From Nocardia thailandica NBRC 100428 (GTDB taxonomy: Bacteria > Actinomycetota > Actinomycetes > Mycobacteriales > Mycobacteriaceae): a DNA stretch of 64,000 nt. The notes under the pieces are model-generated. The model ran no database searches and was not told the origin of the DNA. It saw only the letters and a list, made by a program, of their open reading frames with translations. Of the stretch, positions 8,650 to 16,043 are shown piece after piece. The stretch lies in contig NZ_BAGK01000045.1 of the NCBI RefSeq assembly GCF_000308795.1, positions 1 through 64,000 on the forward strand, given 5' to 3'. Numbering within the stretch: the first letter of the stretch is position 1; the number at the start of each line of letters is the position of its first letter. The translations under genes and the position numbers were made by a program.

Positions 8650-9510
8650 TCAGACCGCGCGCAGGTGGGTGCGGCTGGCGTAGATGTGCTCGGCGATGAG
8701 GGTGGCGATGCGGTCGGGCGCCTCCAGCATCGGCACGTGCCCCACCCCGTGTACCAGGATCCGGTCGGTCGGTTCGGGCAGTTCCCGCAGGTAACGGCGG
8801 GCGTAGGTGCGGTTGGGGATGATCCGGTCGTGCTCGGCGAGCAGCAGCCGCACGGGGGTGGCGAGCTCGCCGAGATCGTGCATGGCCGGCGTGCGCAGGC
8901 TGCCCAGGATCATCGGGACCATCGCCCGGCAGTGCACCGCCGCCTCGATGACGGTGGCGACGTCGCGGCGGTCGGCCGCGCCGGTGTTCTTCGTCAGCAG
9001 CAGGGCGACGGCCTGCTGGACGAGCGCGTTGTTCCAGGCCAGGCCGCCCAGCATGCGCCCGATCTCCACCAGCGGGACCATCGAGGCGAACTTCAGCCCC
9101 ACCCGGACCTGGGTGAACGACGGGCTCTCCCAGCCGCCCGCCGGGGCGATCGCGGTCAGGGTGCGGGCCCGGCCGCGCCGGGCCAGTTCGAAGCCGACCC
9201 ACCCGCCGAGCGAGTTGCCCGCGATATGACAGGTGCGCCAGCCGAGGGCGTCGAGCTGGTCCTCGATCCGGTCGGCCAGGGTGTGCACATCGGCGGACCA
9301 GCCGTCGATCGGCGCGCCGCCCCAGTGGCCGGCGAACGCGGGCGCGTAGACCTCGCAGTGGCCGGACAATCGGCGCGCGACCCGCTCCCAGCAGTGCGGC
9401 GAGAGCATGAACCCGTGCAACAGCAGCACCGGGTCGCCGGACCCGAGATGCAGGGCCTCGACGGGCCCCGGGCGGGCGGTGGTTCGGGTCTGTGACGACG
9501 GCATTGTCAT
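8650..9510 (-). CDS. Alpha/beta hydrolase
   Basis: A 286-residue alpha/beta-hydrolase fold protein. The oxyanion motif 'LLLHGFM', the nucleophile elbow 'GNSLGGW' and a late 'GHVPML' histidine are all in place, with an Asp in 'EHDRIIP'. It could be an esterase, lipase or C-C hydrolase; no substrate can be named. The start is ATG 9510 (or ATG 9504) just after AGGAAAGGGG; the open frame extends upstream through the attachment site but that part is not coding. It is divergent from the original xth promoter, so the prophage junction lies about 85 bp upstream of this gene. Confidence 0.85.
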   Translation of the reverse strand: MTMPSSQTRTTARPGPVEALHLGSGDPVLLLHGFMLSPHCWERVARRLSGHCEVYAPAFAGHWGGAPIDGWSADVHTLADRIEDQLDALGWRTCHIAGNSLGGWVGFELARRGRARTLTAIAPAGGWESPSFTQVRVGLKFASMVPLVEIGRMLGGLAWNNALVQQAVALLLTKNTGAADRRDVATVIEAAVHCRAMVPMILGSLRTPAMHDLGELATPVRLLLAEHDRIIPNRTYARRYLRELPEPTDRILVHGVGHVPMLEAPDRIATLIAEHIYASRTHLRAV

Positions 9511-9563
9511 CACCCCTTTCCTGGACGACGGTGTCCTCAGGGTGCGTTCCTGACCTGCCATTG

Positions 9564-9569
9564 TACGGT
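9564..9569 (+). promoter_or_regulatory. Stranded host xth promoter -10 (TACGGT)
   Basis: TACGGT lies 6 nt upstream of GTG 9576, the reconstructed original start of xth, which is the spacing of a leaderless actinobacterial promoter. In the lysogen it no longer drives xth; it faces the phage integrase, whose own TACGGT lies 54 bp downstream. No good -35 is visible. Confidence 0.4.
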
Positions 9570-9620
9570 TTCGGGGTGTCGAAAATCGTGTCAACAGACA
9601 ATTGTCAATAGGGGGAGTAC
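9569..9620 (+). other. attL (bacterial half-site / AC / phage half-site)
   Basis: The bacterial half is 9569-9593, the crossover dinucleotide AC is 9594-9595, and the phage half is 9596-9620. The phage half is the inverted counterpart of 59040-59064: 17 of 25 positions agree, with runs of 7 and 5 at the outer end and TCT next to the core. This is the symmetry expected of an attP for a large serine recombinase. The phage arm overlaps the integrase promoter region. Confidence 0.8.
9576..9611 (+). pseudogene. xth: 5' stub of host xth (first six codons plus phage-encoded stop)
   Basis: GTG TCG AAA ATC GTG TCA reads MSKIVS, then crosses the AC core at 9594-9595 into phage DNA and stops at TAG 9609-9611. 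When these codons are joined to the sequence right of the AC at 59065-59066, the frame reads MSKIVST-VNVNGIR, a normal exodeoxyribonuclease III N-terminus. This is the left half of the gene split by the prophage. Confidence 0.75.
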
Positions 9621-9623
9621 GGT
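9618..9623 (+). promoter_or_regulatory. Integrase promoter -10 (TACGGT)
   Basis: TACGGT is 6 nt upstream of the integrase ATG at 9630, again a leaderless spacing. The corresponding -35 position (about 9595-9600) falls inside the attP arm, so integrase bound at attP or attL would cover its own promoter. Confidence 0.45.
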
Positions 9624-9629
9624 AGACCC

Positions 9630-11108
9630 ATGTCTACCAGGCAAAACGCGACCGGCGATGGCGGACAATGGGTCTTGTACGTCCGCAAGTCGGGCCCCGG
9701 GGACAAGTCGGTGGCGGACCAGGAGCGCGTCGGCCGCCGCGACATCGCGGGCATCGGCGGCGAGGTGGCCGCCGTCTTCAAGGACAACCTGTCGGCCAGC
9801 CGGTACCGCCGTGTGCAGGACCGTCCCGGCTTCCAGCAGACCCGCGAGCTGATCGAATCGGGAAAGGTTGTCGGGCTGTGGACCTTCGCGAACAATCGCG
9901 CCCATCGAGACCTCGACGACTATGTCGCGCTGCGACGCCTGTGCATCGAGACCGGCACCCTGTGGCGATACGGCAACCGCACCTACGACCTGGCGAAGGC
10001 GGGGGACCGGCGCAACGCCAACGCGGATGCGCTGCGCGCCGAGGAGTTCTCGGACGACCTCAGCGAGGCGATCCAGCGCGGCATCCAGACCGCCCTTGAG
10101 GACGGCCAGGCGCACGGCCGACTCCCTCGTGGCTACCGCATCATCCGCGACGAACTGACCGGCGCGCCGATGACTCGCGTCCCGATCCCCGAGCAGGCTG
10201 CCGTCATCACCCGGTGCTGCGACCTCGTCCTCGGCGGGGCGACCATGAGCGCGGTGACGCGCACCTTCAACGAGGAGTGGGCGCGGGCAACCGGCGCGGC
10301 GCTGGACCTCTCCAGCAGCCAGGTCCGCCGCCTGCTGATGTCGCCGACGTACGCGGGCCTGCGCACATACAAGGGCAAGGTGGTGGCGCAGGGCACCTGG
10401 ACTCCCATCATCGACCTGGACACGCACGAGGCGGTGGTCCGGATCCTCAGCGATCCCGACCGGCGGATGCAGCGCGGGACCGAGCCGAAATGGCTGCTAT
10501 CCTACCACTCGCGCTGCGGGGAGTGCGACAGCCGGCTGACCGTGCACCGCGAGCTCGGGTACGCCTCGAAGGAACGCCCGCCGACCTACCGCTGCCCGAA
10601 AGGGCACGTCGGCCGCCGGGTATCCATCGTCGACCCGCACGTGACCGCGGTGATCCTCCGGCTGCTGAGCAGGCCGGACGCCTACAAGCTGCTCGCGACC
10701 GACCCCGAGGCGCCGAAGGCGTCGCTGAAGGCCGACATCGCCGAGCTGAATCGCCTCCAGGCCGAGCGCGACTCGGCGCTGCGCGACGCGGGCCAGGCCG
10801 GGCTGACGATGGCTGAGGCCGCGGTGTTCGTGGCGGGACTCAAGCAACAGATCCAGGTGGTGCAGGACCGGATCGACACGGTCACGCGCGCGGTGCCGCC
10901 GGACGTGCGGCGGCTGATCGAGGAGGGGCCGGACCTGTGGAACAGTCCCGACTTCACCCTCGCGCAGAAGCGTGATGTCATCCGCACCACCTTCTACGTC
11001 AGGATCTCGCCGATCCCGCGCGAGCTGCGCGGCAAGGCGGGCGTGCATGGCGTCGAGGTGCTACCGGCGCGCTTGGCGCCGGGCCGCAGGTCCGGGTCCC
11101 TGAAGTAG
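9630..11108 (+). CDS. int: Large serine recombinase (phage integrase)
   Basis: A 492-residue site-specific integrase. The resolvase-fold catalytic domain spans about residues 13-150, with the nucleophile Ser21 in 'LYVRKS' and 'SVADQERV' after it; 'DNLSASRY', 'DRPGFQQTRELIESG' and 'NNRAHRDLDDY' are the expected catalytic-fold segments. A recombinase domain follows (about 160-300), then a zinc ribbon beginning 'SRCGECDSRLT' with a later Cys and His, then a coiled-coil ('IAELNRLQAERDSALRDAGQ'). It catalyses attP x attB integration at an AC core without host factors. It has no Shine-Dalgarno and is probably leaderless. Its last 48 bp overlap the convergent membrane-protein gene. Confidence 0.95.
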   Translation: MSTRQNATGDGGQWVLYVRKSGPGDKSVADQERVGRRDIAGIGGEVAAVFKDNLSASRYRRVQDRPGFQQTRELIESGKVVGLWTFANNRAHRDLDDYVALRRLCIETGTLWRYGNRTYDLAKAGDRRNANADALRAEEFSDDLSEAIQRGIQTALEDGQAHGRLPRGYRIIRDELTGAPMTRVPIPEQAAVITRCCDLVLGGATMSAVTRTFNEEWARATGAALDLSSSQVRRLLMSPTYAGLRTYKGKVVAQGTWTPIIDLDTHEAVVRILSDPDRRMQRGTEPKWLLSYHSRCGECDSRLTVHRELGYASKERPPTYRCPKGHVGRRVSIVDPHVTAVILRLLSRPDAYKLLATDPEAPKASLKADIAELNRLQAERDSALRDAGQAGLTMAEAAVFVAGLKQQIQVVQDRIDTVTRAVPPDVRRLIEEGPDLWNSPDFTLAQKRDVIRTTFYVRISPIPRELRGKAGVHGVEVLPARLAPGRRSGSLK

Positions 11109-11822
11109 GCCGGCCACGGTGATTCCCACCAGCCCGGGGATCGTCCAGTACTGCCCGTATCTGGTGAGCCAGTCGGCCATTCCGCCGTGGTCGGCTGCGA
11201 ACCGGCCGAGCACGTAGGCGGCGACGAGCGCGCTACTCGCCCCGGCCGTGCACATTGCTACGAGCTGGCTCTGCGGGCCGAGGTCGATGATCGAGTACGA
11301 GGCGGCCGTCGTGACCAGCAGTGCGGTCACGACGATGACGCACCAGAAAACCAGCGAATAGCTGCGTCCTGCCACGTCGTCGAAGACGAAGTCACTCGCG
11401 GCCGGTGTTGTCCTGGACTCGGACAGGCGCGACAGGATGATGAGCAGGACAGCAACGACCGCGCACACGATCAGCGCTAATCGCCGCACGTCGTAGTTCT
11501 TGTCGGTGATCCGCTCCTGAATCACGACGGCCGATTGTCCCGCGAAAAACGCACACGCGAGTACGAGCCACACGGTCTGTGCGAGATCGGAGATATTCTC
11601 GCCCAGACCAATTCGTGCGAGGGCGGGGTCGATTACCTCGTCTCCGGCGTCGGTGATACCCAGTGCGGTCGCGGCGATGACGGTGGCGATCGCAGTGGTG
11701 AAGCGCGCCGCGTCGATGTCCGGCGCGAGATTGACCCCGGTCGGCCTGAAGGTGCGCCACCGGTAGACGACGACGGCGGCCGACGCGAGGAGCAGTGCGC
11801 AGATCGGTAGCCAAGGTAACAC
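11061..11822 (-). CDS. Prophage multi-span membrane protein
   Basis: A 253-residue protein with about six or seven hydrophobic segments, beginning 'MLPWLPICALLLASAAVVVY' and including 'GIPLGLTD'-like loops such as 'TALGITDAGDEVIDP'. The overall pattern recalls the MAB_1171c/DUF6545 putative transporter group of actinobacteria, but I cannot confirm it. It lies 49 bp downstream of a leftward XRE regulator and probably shares its transcript. A membrane protein expressed from the lysogenic side suggests superinfection exclusion or host modification; this is inference. Confidence 0.65.
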   Translation of the reverse strand: MLPWLPICALLLASAAVVVYRWRTFRPTGVNLAPDIDAARFTTAIATVIAATALGITDAGDEVIDPALARIGLGENISDLAQTVWLVLACAFFAGQSAVVIQERITDKNYDVRRLALIVCAVVAVLLIILSRLSESRTTPAASDFVFDDVAGRSYSLVFWCVIVVTALLVTTAASYSIIDLGPQSQLVAMCTAGASSALVAAYVLGRFAADHGGMADWLTRYGQYWTIPGLVGITVAGLLQGPGPAARRQARR

Positions 11823-11871
11823 TCCGCGAGCGTATCCCCTGGGTGTGACACGTGAAGGTGGATTCGCTCGG

Positions 11872-12183
11872 CTACCAGCCGAGGAAGTTGCGCCAGGACT
11901 CGGCGGCTCGCTCTGCCTGCGAAGGGATTTCGCCGTCGGCGACCATGGTGCGCGCCTCGCTGGCGAGCACCTCGGTTTCGACTCCGTACACCCCGGCGAT
12001 GATGTCGAGCTCGGGGGCGGTCACCTCGCGCTCGCCCATCTCCGTCCGGCGATAGGTGTTCATGCTGAGGCCGACCGCGCTCGCGGCTTGCTTCATGTTC
12101 CATCCGCGATCTTCGCGCAGCCGCCCGAGTACTCTCCCGTAGGCGATTCTCAGTTGCCGTCGTAGCTCTCCGAAATCGCTCAT
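11872..12183 (-). CDS. XRE-family helix-turn-helix regulator
   Basis: A 103-residue protein with a Cro/CI-type HTH: 'GWNMKQAASAVGLSMNTYRR' followed by 'TEMGEREVTAPELDIIAGVY'. The ATG at 12183 is chosen because the domain begins shortly after it; a longer open frame upstream has no coding character. It is the first gene of a leftward pair with the membrane protein. It may regulate the integrase/membrane-protein end of the prophage, distinct from the larger repressor at 12642-13205. Confidence 0.8.
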   Translation of the reverse strand: MSDFGELRRQLRIAYGRVLGRLREDRGWNMKQAASAVGLSMNTYRRTEMGEREVTAPELDIIAGVYGVETEVLASEARTMVADGEIPSQAERAAESWRNFLGW

Positions 12184-12372
12184 AGCGCACCGGCTTTCAG
12201 CTCCGTATGGTTCCGGGTGGTATCGGTAGCTATTTCCCAGCGTGACGTCTGGTCGCTGGATTGTGACGTTTCCGGAATTCCATTTCTGGAAACACGGGTT
12301 TGCCACGGACTAGCGTGTTCGTCAACGAGATCGCTCCCATCGTTGAGGGCGGCGGAAGTTGCAGGGGAAATC

Positions 12373-12735
12373 GTGCACGGTGCAGGGGAATCCGATTCAA
12401 TCGCCGGTTTGCTGGGCGTCGTCGAGCTGACGCCGGCGGGACACATGACGATCGAGCGAGACGGCCTCCTCGTGATCGGCGCGCTGATGCTGCGCGACGG
12501 GCGGGTCTTCATACTGCCCCGGCTCGGTGTGACTCATGAGCACTTCCGATCACTCCGGACAGAGGCCGAGCACGCGGTGCTCAACGGGCCCGGGCCGGAC
12601 TGGAACCACCGCGATGGCGTGTGGATCACCGGCGTGCGCGCTCACTCCTCGGGGGGTAGTGCGGCGAGGGCTGCCTGCTCCTCATCGGCCGGCAGTGGGC
12701 CGAGCTTGGCGCGCCGGTTCCAGGCGAGGTCGTAG
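12373..12735 (+). CDS. Hypothetical protein, convergent with the repressor
   Basis: GTG 12373 follows GCAGGGG at a workable distance and opens a 120-residue frame with strong G/C third-position bias through about 12640 ('GLLGVVELTPAGHMTIERDG'). The last ~30 residues lie antisense to the repressor's 3' end and look low-complexity. I do not recognise a family. The frame is open further upstream but loses coding bias before 12373. Confidence 0.45.
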   Translation: MHGAGESDSIAGLLGVVELTPAGHMTIERDGLLVIGALMLRDGRVFILPRLGVTHEHFRSLRTEAEHAVLNGPGPDWNHRDGVWITGVRAHSSGGSAARAACSSSAGSGPSLARRFQARS

Positions 12736-13205
12736 TCGTCGCCCCATCGGGCATCCCAATCGCTGTACCGGGCGCGGCCCAGTTCGTCGATGAGATCCTG
12801 CACCGTCGCGATGTCCTCGGCGGTCAGGGCCTCCATCCGCTCGGCAGCCACCGCGATGTTCGCCGCGCGCAGCTGATCGGCTGCGGTTCGCCCGTCTGGG
12901 GCGGCGGCCGCTGGTCCTCCGACTGCGGTCTCTACTTGGGCACTCGGCGTCTCGGCTAGGGGTGGTTCGGTGCCGTCGTACCAGCTCTCGATGGTGCCGA
13001 TCGGCAGCTCGAGGGCGACTTCGATCTTGCGACGGGTCAGGTCTCGCGGCCATTGCGTGCCGTTCTCCAGTGCGCGCAGGGTCTTCGGATCCACCTTCGC
13101 GACGCGCGCGAGGGTGGTCGCATCGATGCCCCGCTGCATGCGGGCAATTGACACCTTCCTGCCAGCCTTGCGCAGCTGCGGGTTCGGCTCATCGTCCCTC
13201 GTCAC
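12642..13205 (-). CDS. Probable immunity repressor (XRE HTH)
   Basis: About 187 residues with an N-terminal HTH, 'RGIDATTLARVAKVDPKTLR' then 'ALENGTQWPRDLTRRKIEVA', and a longer acidic/Ala-rich C-terminal region (about residues 90-187) with no LexA/CI-type peptidase residues that I can see. Opposite and divergent to the Cro-like gene, it has the position of a CI repressor. The start is uncertain: GTG 13205 is favoured, ATG 13244 is an alternative, and neither has a Shine-Dalgarno, which would suit a leaderless mRNA. It likely binds the repeated GTTCCCTA sites in the 256-bp divergent region. Confidence 0.75.
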   Translation of the reverse strand: MTRDDEPNPQLRKAGRKVSIARMQRGIDATTLARVAKVDPKTLRALENGTQWPRDLTRRKIEVALELPIGTIESWYDGTEPPLAETPSAQVETAVGGPAAAAPDGRTAADQLRAANIAVAAERMEALTAEDIATVQDLIDELGRARYSDWDARWGDDYDLAWNRRAKLGPLPADEEQAALAALPPEE

Positions 13206-13425
13206 CCCTACATCTTGGGGGGAAACGTAGGGAACATCAACCATCTCAAGGGGGAAATGGCGGTAACTTCTCGCACCTCTGGCCTGCGGCGATGGCGCAA
13301 TCTTGCGTTTCGCTCGGCCGATCCTCGCCTGCTGCTGTAGTCGACTTCGGGGAGCTGCCGGTAGAAATGTGGATGTATGTCCACCTGCGGCAGTGCGACA
13401 TGCGGAAGTTGTGGGAGTCACAGTC

Positions 13426-13454
13426 TTGCAAGTTCCCTATAGTTCCCTTAATCT
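13426..13454 (+). promoter_or_regulatory. Early rightward promoter (PR-like)
   Basis: -35 TTGCAA (13426-13431), a 17-bp spacer, and -10 TAATCT (13449-13454) sit exactly 7 nt before GTG 13462, so transcription would start at or next to the start codon. The spacer is filled by two tandem copies of AGTTCCCTWW, so a bound repressor would block polymerase. Confidence 0.65.
13431..13450 (+). repeat. Tandem operator-like decamers
   Basis: AGTTCCCTAT and AGTTCCCTTA lie head to tail at 13431-13440 and 13441-13450. A third, inverted copy, GTAGGGAAC, is at 13227-13235, near the repressor start on the other side of the 256-bp divergent region. The rest of that region (about 13240-13420) contains no gene that I can support. 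Confidence 0.55.
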
Positions 13455-13461
13455 CCTAACT

Positions 13462-13752
13462 GTGGCTAATCGCACGATTCGAGACGGGCAGGCGAGCACG
13501 CCGTTCCCGCGAGAGACATGGGAACGCGTCGGAGAAACGCTGCGCACCATCCGCGAGCTTCGCGGGATGTCGCCACGACAGCTGGCGGAAGCCATGGGGA
13601 TCAGCACGGTCTACCTCCACAACATCGAGGCAGGTCGCAAGAAGTTGACGAACTTGCTCCTCTCTCGCGCTGCCGAGGCACTGGCGATCCCTCAGATCGC
13701 CATCATGCTGCCCAGCGCGCCGCCGAACCCGACCGCGAAGGAGCAGTCATGA
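13462..13752 (+). CDS. Cro-like XRE regulator
   Basis: A 96-residue HTH protein: 'ETLRTIRELRGMSPRQLAEA' then 'MGISTVYLHNIEAGRKKLTN', a standard XRE fold. It is the first gene of the rightward early operon and divergent from the putative repressor, the position of Cro. The GTG at 13462 lies 7 nt after a -10 element and has no ribosome site, so the mRNA is probably leaderless. Its stop overlaps the next gene's ATG. Confidence 0.8.
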   Translation: MANRTIRDGQASTPFPRETWERVGETLRTIRELRGMSPRQLAEAMGISTVYLHNIEAGRKKLTNLLLSRAAEALAIPQIAIMLPSAPPNPTAKEQS

Positions 13753-13931
13753 GCAGGTCGCGTGAAGGGGCGCAGGCAGTCCCGAGCTGCGGAGAGTCCG
13801 AAGGCCTCGATGAGGCGTGGATCGCCGAGCAGATGTCGCACTTCACCCTGACTGACCTGCTGCCCGCGATCCAGATCCTGCGCGACTTCGCGCGGAGCCG
13901 CCCGCAGCCCGGCCGGACGGAGGCGGCGTGA
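13749..13931 (+). CDS. Small early protein (60 aa)
   Basis: ATG 13749 overlaps the Cro-like stop (ATGA). Sixty residues with an amphipathic helix, 'EMSHFTLTDLLPAIQILRD'-like, and no recognisable family. The tight overlap with both neighbours supports it as a real early-operon gene. Confidence 0.6.
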   Translation: MSRSREGAQAVPSCGESEGLDEAWIAEQMSHFTLTDLLPAIQILRDFARSRPQPGRTEAA

Positions 13932-14104
13932 TCGCGCTCCTGATTCTCGGCGGCCTGTTCATCGGCTGCCTCTGCGTGGCCGGCGCCGCGGTGATCACGC
14001 TGCTCGCCGCCTACACGTCCTCCGGCCCGGTGCTCACACCCGAGCTGGAGGAAGGCCCTGTCGCGGGGGATGCGGCAGGGCTCACCAACTTTCACCACCA
14101 CTGA
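13928..14104 (+). CDS. Small single-span membrane protein (58 aa)
   Basis: GTG 13928 overlaps the previous stop (GTGA). The N-terminus is one hydrophobic segment, 'LLILGGLFIGCLCVAGAAVI', followed by a short polar tail ending in three His. No family recognised; early membrane proteins of this size are common in actinophages. Confidence 0.55.
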   Translation: MIALLILGGLFIGCLCVAGAAVITLLAAYTSSGPVLTPELEEGPVAGDAAGLTNFHHH

Positions 14105-14172
14105 AAGGAGTTCGGCCGCCGGGTGGCACCCCAGCGGCCGAGCGTCACAACACTCACAGAGGAGTCTACCCA

Positions 14173-14439
14173 ATGACGCCGACCCAGTATTCCACCAGCC
14201 TCGACGCGGCGCTGCGGTACGTCGGAGCTCTGCTCACCGCGCCCATCGGCTCGACCGAGTTCCGCGTCGGCCGCGCCCTGGCGCCGCTCACCGACACCGA
14301 GCGCGTCCGCTACCTCGCCCGGCTCAAGCAGTCCACCTCGTCGCGGGAGTCCGAGATCGGCCTGGACCTGTGGATGATCCTCGCGGGCACCCAGGAGACC
14401 CAGCTGGCCACCCTGACCGGTCAGGCGGTGGCGCTGTGA
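14173..14439 (+). CDS. Hypothetical early protein (88 aa)
   Basis: ATG 14173 is preceded by GAGGAG at good spacing, the clearest ribosome site in this part of the operon. Mostly helical, 'LTDTERVRYLARLKQSTSSR' in the middle. A 68-bp gap before it holds a 7-bp GC hairpin (CGGCCGC/GCGGCCG). No family recognised. Confidence 0.65.
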   Translation: MTPTQYSTSLDAALRYVGALLTAPIGSTEFRVGRALAPLTDTERVRYLARLKQSTSSRESEIGLDLWMILAGTQETQLATLTGQAVAL

Positions 14440-14744
14440 TCGGCATCTTCCGCCCGGGCCGCCGGGCCCGGCACACCGTGGACACCCGGCCGACCGTCGC
14501 CGAGATCGAGGAGCGCATCGACGCCGAGTACGCGCACGCCGTCGGGCCGGACGAGTACCCGACCGCCAAGCTGCCGGTCTACACCGCGGCCGTGATCCGC
14601 ACCCGCGCGCTGGCCGTCGACCCCGAGGACGAGATGCGCTGGACCCCGGCCGACCTCGGCGCGGGCGCGATCGACCCCGACGGCACGCCGGTCCGGCCGC
14701 GGCCCCGCCACGAGCTCGACGCCGCGATCGGCGGTGCGCGATGA
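14436..14744 (+). CDS. Hypothetical early protein (102 aa)
   Basis: GTG 14436 overlaps the upstream stop. Basic N-terminus ('FRPGRRARHT') then an acidic helix ('PTVAEIEERIDAEYAHA'). No family recognised. G/C third-position bias is strong through its length. Confidence 0.6.
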   Translation: MIGIFRPGRRARHTVDTRPTVAEIEERIDAEYAHAVGPDEYPTAKLPVYTAAVIRTRALAVDPEDEMRWTPADLGAGAIDPDGTPVRPRPRHELDAAIGGAR

Positions 14745-14908
14745 CCTGCAAGCACTGCGGCACCAGGTGCCGACGCCCCGACCCGATCCTGGCTGGCGCG
14801 ACCCTGGCGACCTGCACCGAGGGGCGCGCCGAGGACCGCCGCCTGCGCGGCTGGGACATCCAGTCCGCACAGGGCGGCCGCGTCCTGCTGGCGGTGCGCA
14901 GTGCCTGA
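14741..14908 (+). CDS. Small Cys-rich protein (55 aa)
   Basis: ATG 14741 overlaps the previous stop. Begins 'MTCKHCGTRC' with a fourth Cys at residue 25, so a single zinc site is plausible. It ends inside the start of the coiled-coil gene. No family recognised. Confidence 0.55.
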   Translation: MTCKHCGTRCRRPDPILAGATLATCTEGRAEDRRLRGWDIQSAQGGRVLLAVRSA

Positions 14909-15158
14909 CTACACCGAGGCCGAACGCGCCGACCACGTCGACGAGATCCACCGGCTACGCGCCGAGCTGGAAATCGCGACCGCCAAGAACTCGCACCTCG
15001 CGATGAAGGTGCTCAAGCTGACCGGCTCCCTGCAGACCGCTCACGGCCGCCGCGACGCGGCCGAGCGCGACGCCCGCCGCGCCCGCGCGCGCTGGCACGA
15101 GATCGACCGCAAGCTCCAGGCGCTCACCGGCGCCGCTGATCCCGGAGGTGCATCGTGA
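14901..15158 (+). CDS. Small coiled-coil protein (85 aa)
   Basis: GTG 14901 overlaps the previous gene by 8 nt. Residues ~8-78 form a nearly continuous charged heptad pattern ('HRLRAELEIATAKNSHLAMK'). No enzymatic motif; possibly a small DNA- or protein-binding phage factor. Confidence 0.6.
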   Translation: MPDYTEAERADHVDEIHRLRAELEIATAKNSHLAMKVLKLTGSLQTAHGRRDAAERDARRARARWHEIDRKLQALTGAADPGGAS

Positions 15159-15325
15159 CCCCCCTCTCCATGTTCCTGAACGGCGCCGCCTTCGGTGGGG
15201 TGCTCTCGGCCGTCGGCTGTTGGCTGATCGCCCTGGTCAGGTCCGGCCTGCGCGCCAACCCGCCGAGGGAGCGCGCGGCCGAGTGCGACGGCGACGCGGC
15301 CGTCAACCTGCAGGAGGCGGTGTGA
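15155..15325 (+). CDS. Small membrane protein (56 aa)
   Basis: GTG 15155 overlaps the previous stop and has GGAGG upstream. One hydrophobic segment, 'GGVLSAVGCWLIALV', and an acidic tail ending just over the WhiB start. No family recognised. Confidence 0.55.
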   Translation: MTPLSMFLNGAAFGGVLSAVGCWLIALVRSGLRANPPRERAAECDGDAAVNLQEAV

Positions 15326-15882
15326 ACGCCGAGGACTGGACGACCGTGGCCTGCCGCAGCAACCCCGAGCTGTGGTTCTCAAAGCAGATCCACGACAAGG
15401 CCAGGGCCAAGCGGTACTGCGGGGATTGTCCGCTGCGCCGCGCCTGCGCCGAGGCGATCGTCCCGAAGACGCGGTACGGCATATTCGCCGGTTTCGACCT
15501 GGAGTCGCCCGCCGAGCGCCGCGGACTCGACGCCTGGTTGAACGGCGTGGAGCCCGTGATTCCGCCCCCGCCCGCGCTGGCCCACTGCGAAGTGTGCGGG
15601 CAGGAGTTCCGCCCGGGCGCGCAGCGCTCGCCGAAGAAGTGCATGCCGTGCAGCTCCGGCTTCGTCGACGCCCGGCCGCTGTGGCCGTTGCTGGACATGC
15701 TGATCAACGCCGGGTGGAGCCGCAGCCGCATCGCCCGAGAGGCTGACGTCAGCGCCAACAGCGTGATCGGGCTTTGCAAGAAGGACGATCGGCAGCGCTG
15801 GGCGTCGCCGCAGACCTTCGCCGCGATCGAGGCCGTGTTCGAGTCCGCGGTCGAGTCCGCCGTCGCGAAGGCGGTGGCCTGA
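15322..15882 (+). CDS. WhiB-like Fe-S regulator fused to a Cys4 and HTH C-terminal region
   Basis: Residues 1-75 are a WhiB domain: four iron-sulfur Cys at 11, 33, 36 and 42 (C..CGDC..C) and a turn 'RYGIFAGF' in place of the usual G[V/I]WGG. Unlike canonical ~85-residue WhiB proteins, this one continues to 186 residues with a second Cys4 cluster (C89, C92, C107, C110) and a helix-turn-helix-like segment, 'GWSRSRIAREADVSANSVIG'. WhiB proteins act on sigma-factor-bound RNA polymerase and sense redox or NO; phage WhiBs can dampen host WhiB2 and cell division. The added HTH could give its own DNA specificity. GGAGG (15311-15315) precedes the GTG start. Confidence 0.82.
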   Translation: MNAEDWTTVACRSNPELWFSKQIHDKARAKRYCGDCPLRRACAEAIVPKTRYGIFAGFDLESPAERRGLDAWLNGVEPVIPPPPALAHCEVCGQEFRPGAQRSPKKCMPCSSGFVDARPLWPLLDMLINAGWSRSRIAREADVSANSVIGLCKKDDRQRWASPQTFAAIEAVFESAVESAVAKAVA

Positions 15883-16043
15883 TGCCTGTCGAGGATCTGC
15901 GGTCCGGTGCCGTCATTGAGATCGCCGAACTGTCCGAGGAGTTCAAGCAGCGCGCCCGGCTCACCGTGGCCCGCAACGCCACCGGCCCGGCCGACGGGCT
16001 GCAGCTGCTGCGGATGCTCGGCCTGGACGAGGTGCCGCGATGA
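15882..16043 (+). CDS. Hypothetical early protein (53 aa)
   Basis: TGATG overlap with the WhiB-like gene. Helical, 'IAELSEEFKQRARLTVARNA'. No family recognised; the 4-nt overlap to the next gene supports it. Confidence 0.5.
   Translation: MPVEDLRSGAVIEIAELSEEFKQRARLTVARNATGPADGLQLLRMLGLDEVPR

Noticed and set aside
9596..9620. Search for a long direct repeat (tyrosine-integrase-type att core)
   Set aside because: Only AC, with nearby isolated matches, is shared in direct orientation; this is as expected for a serine integrase.
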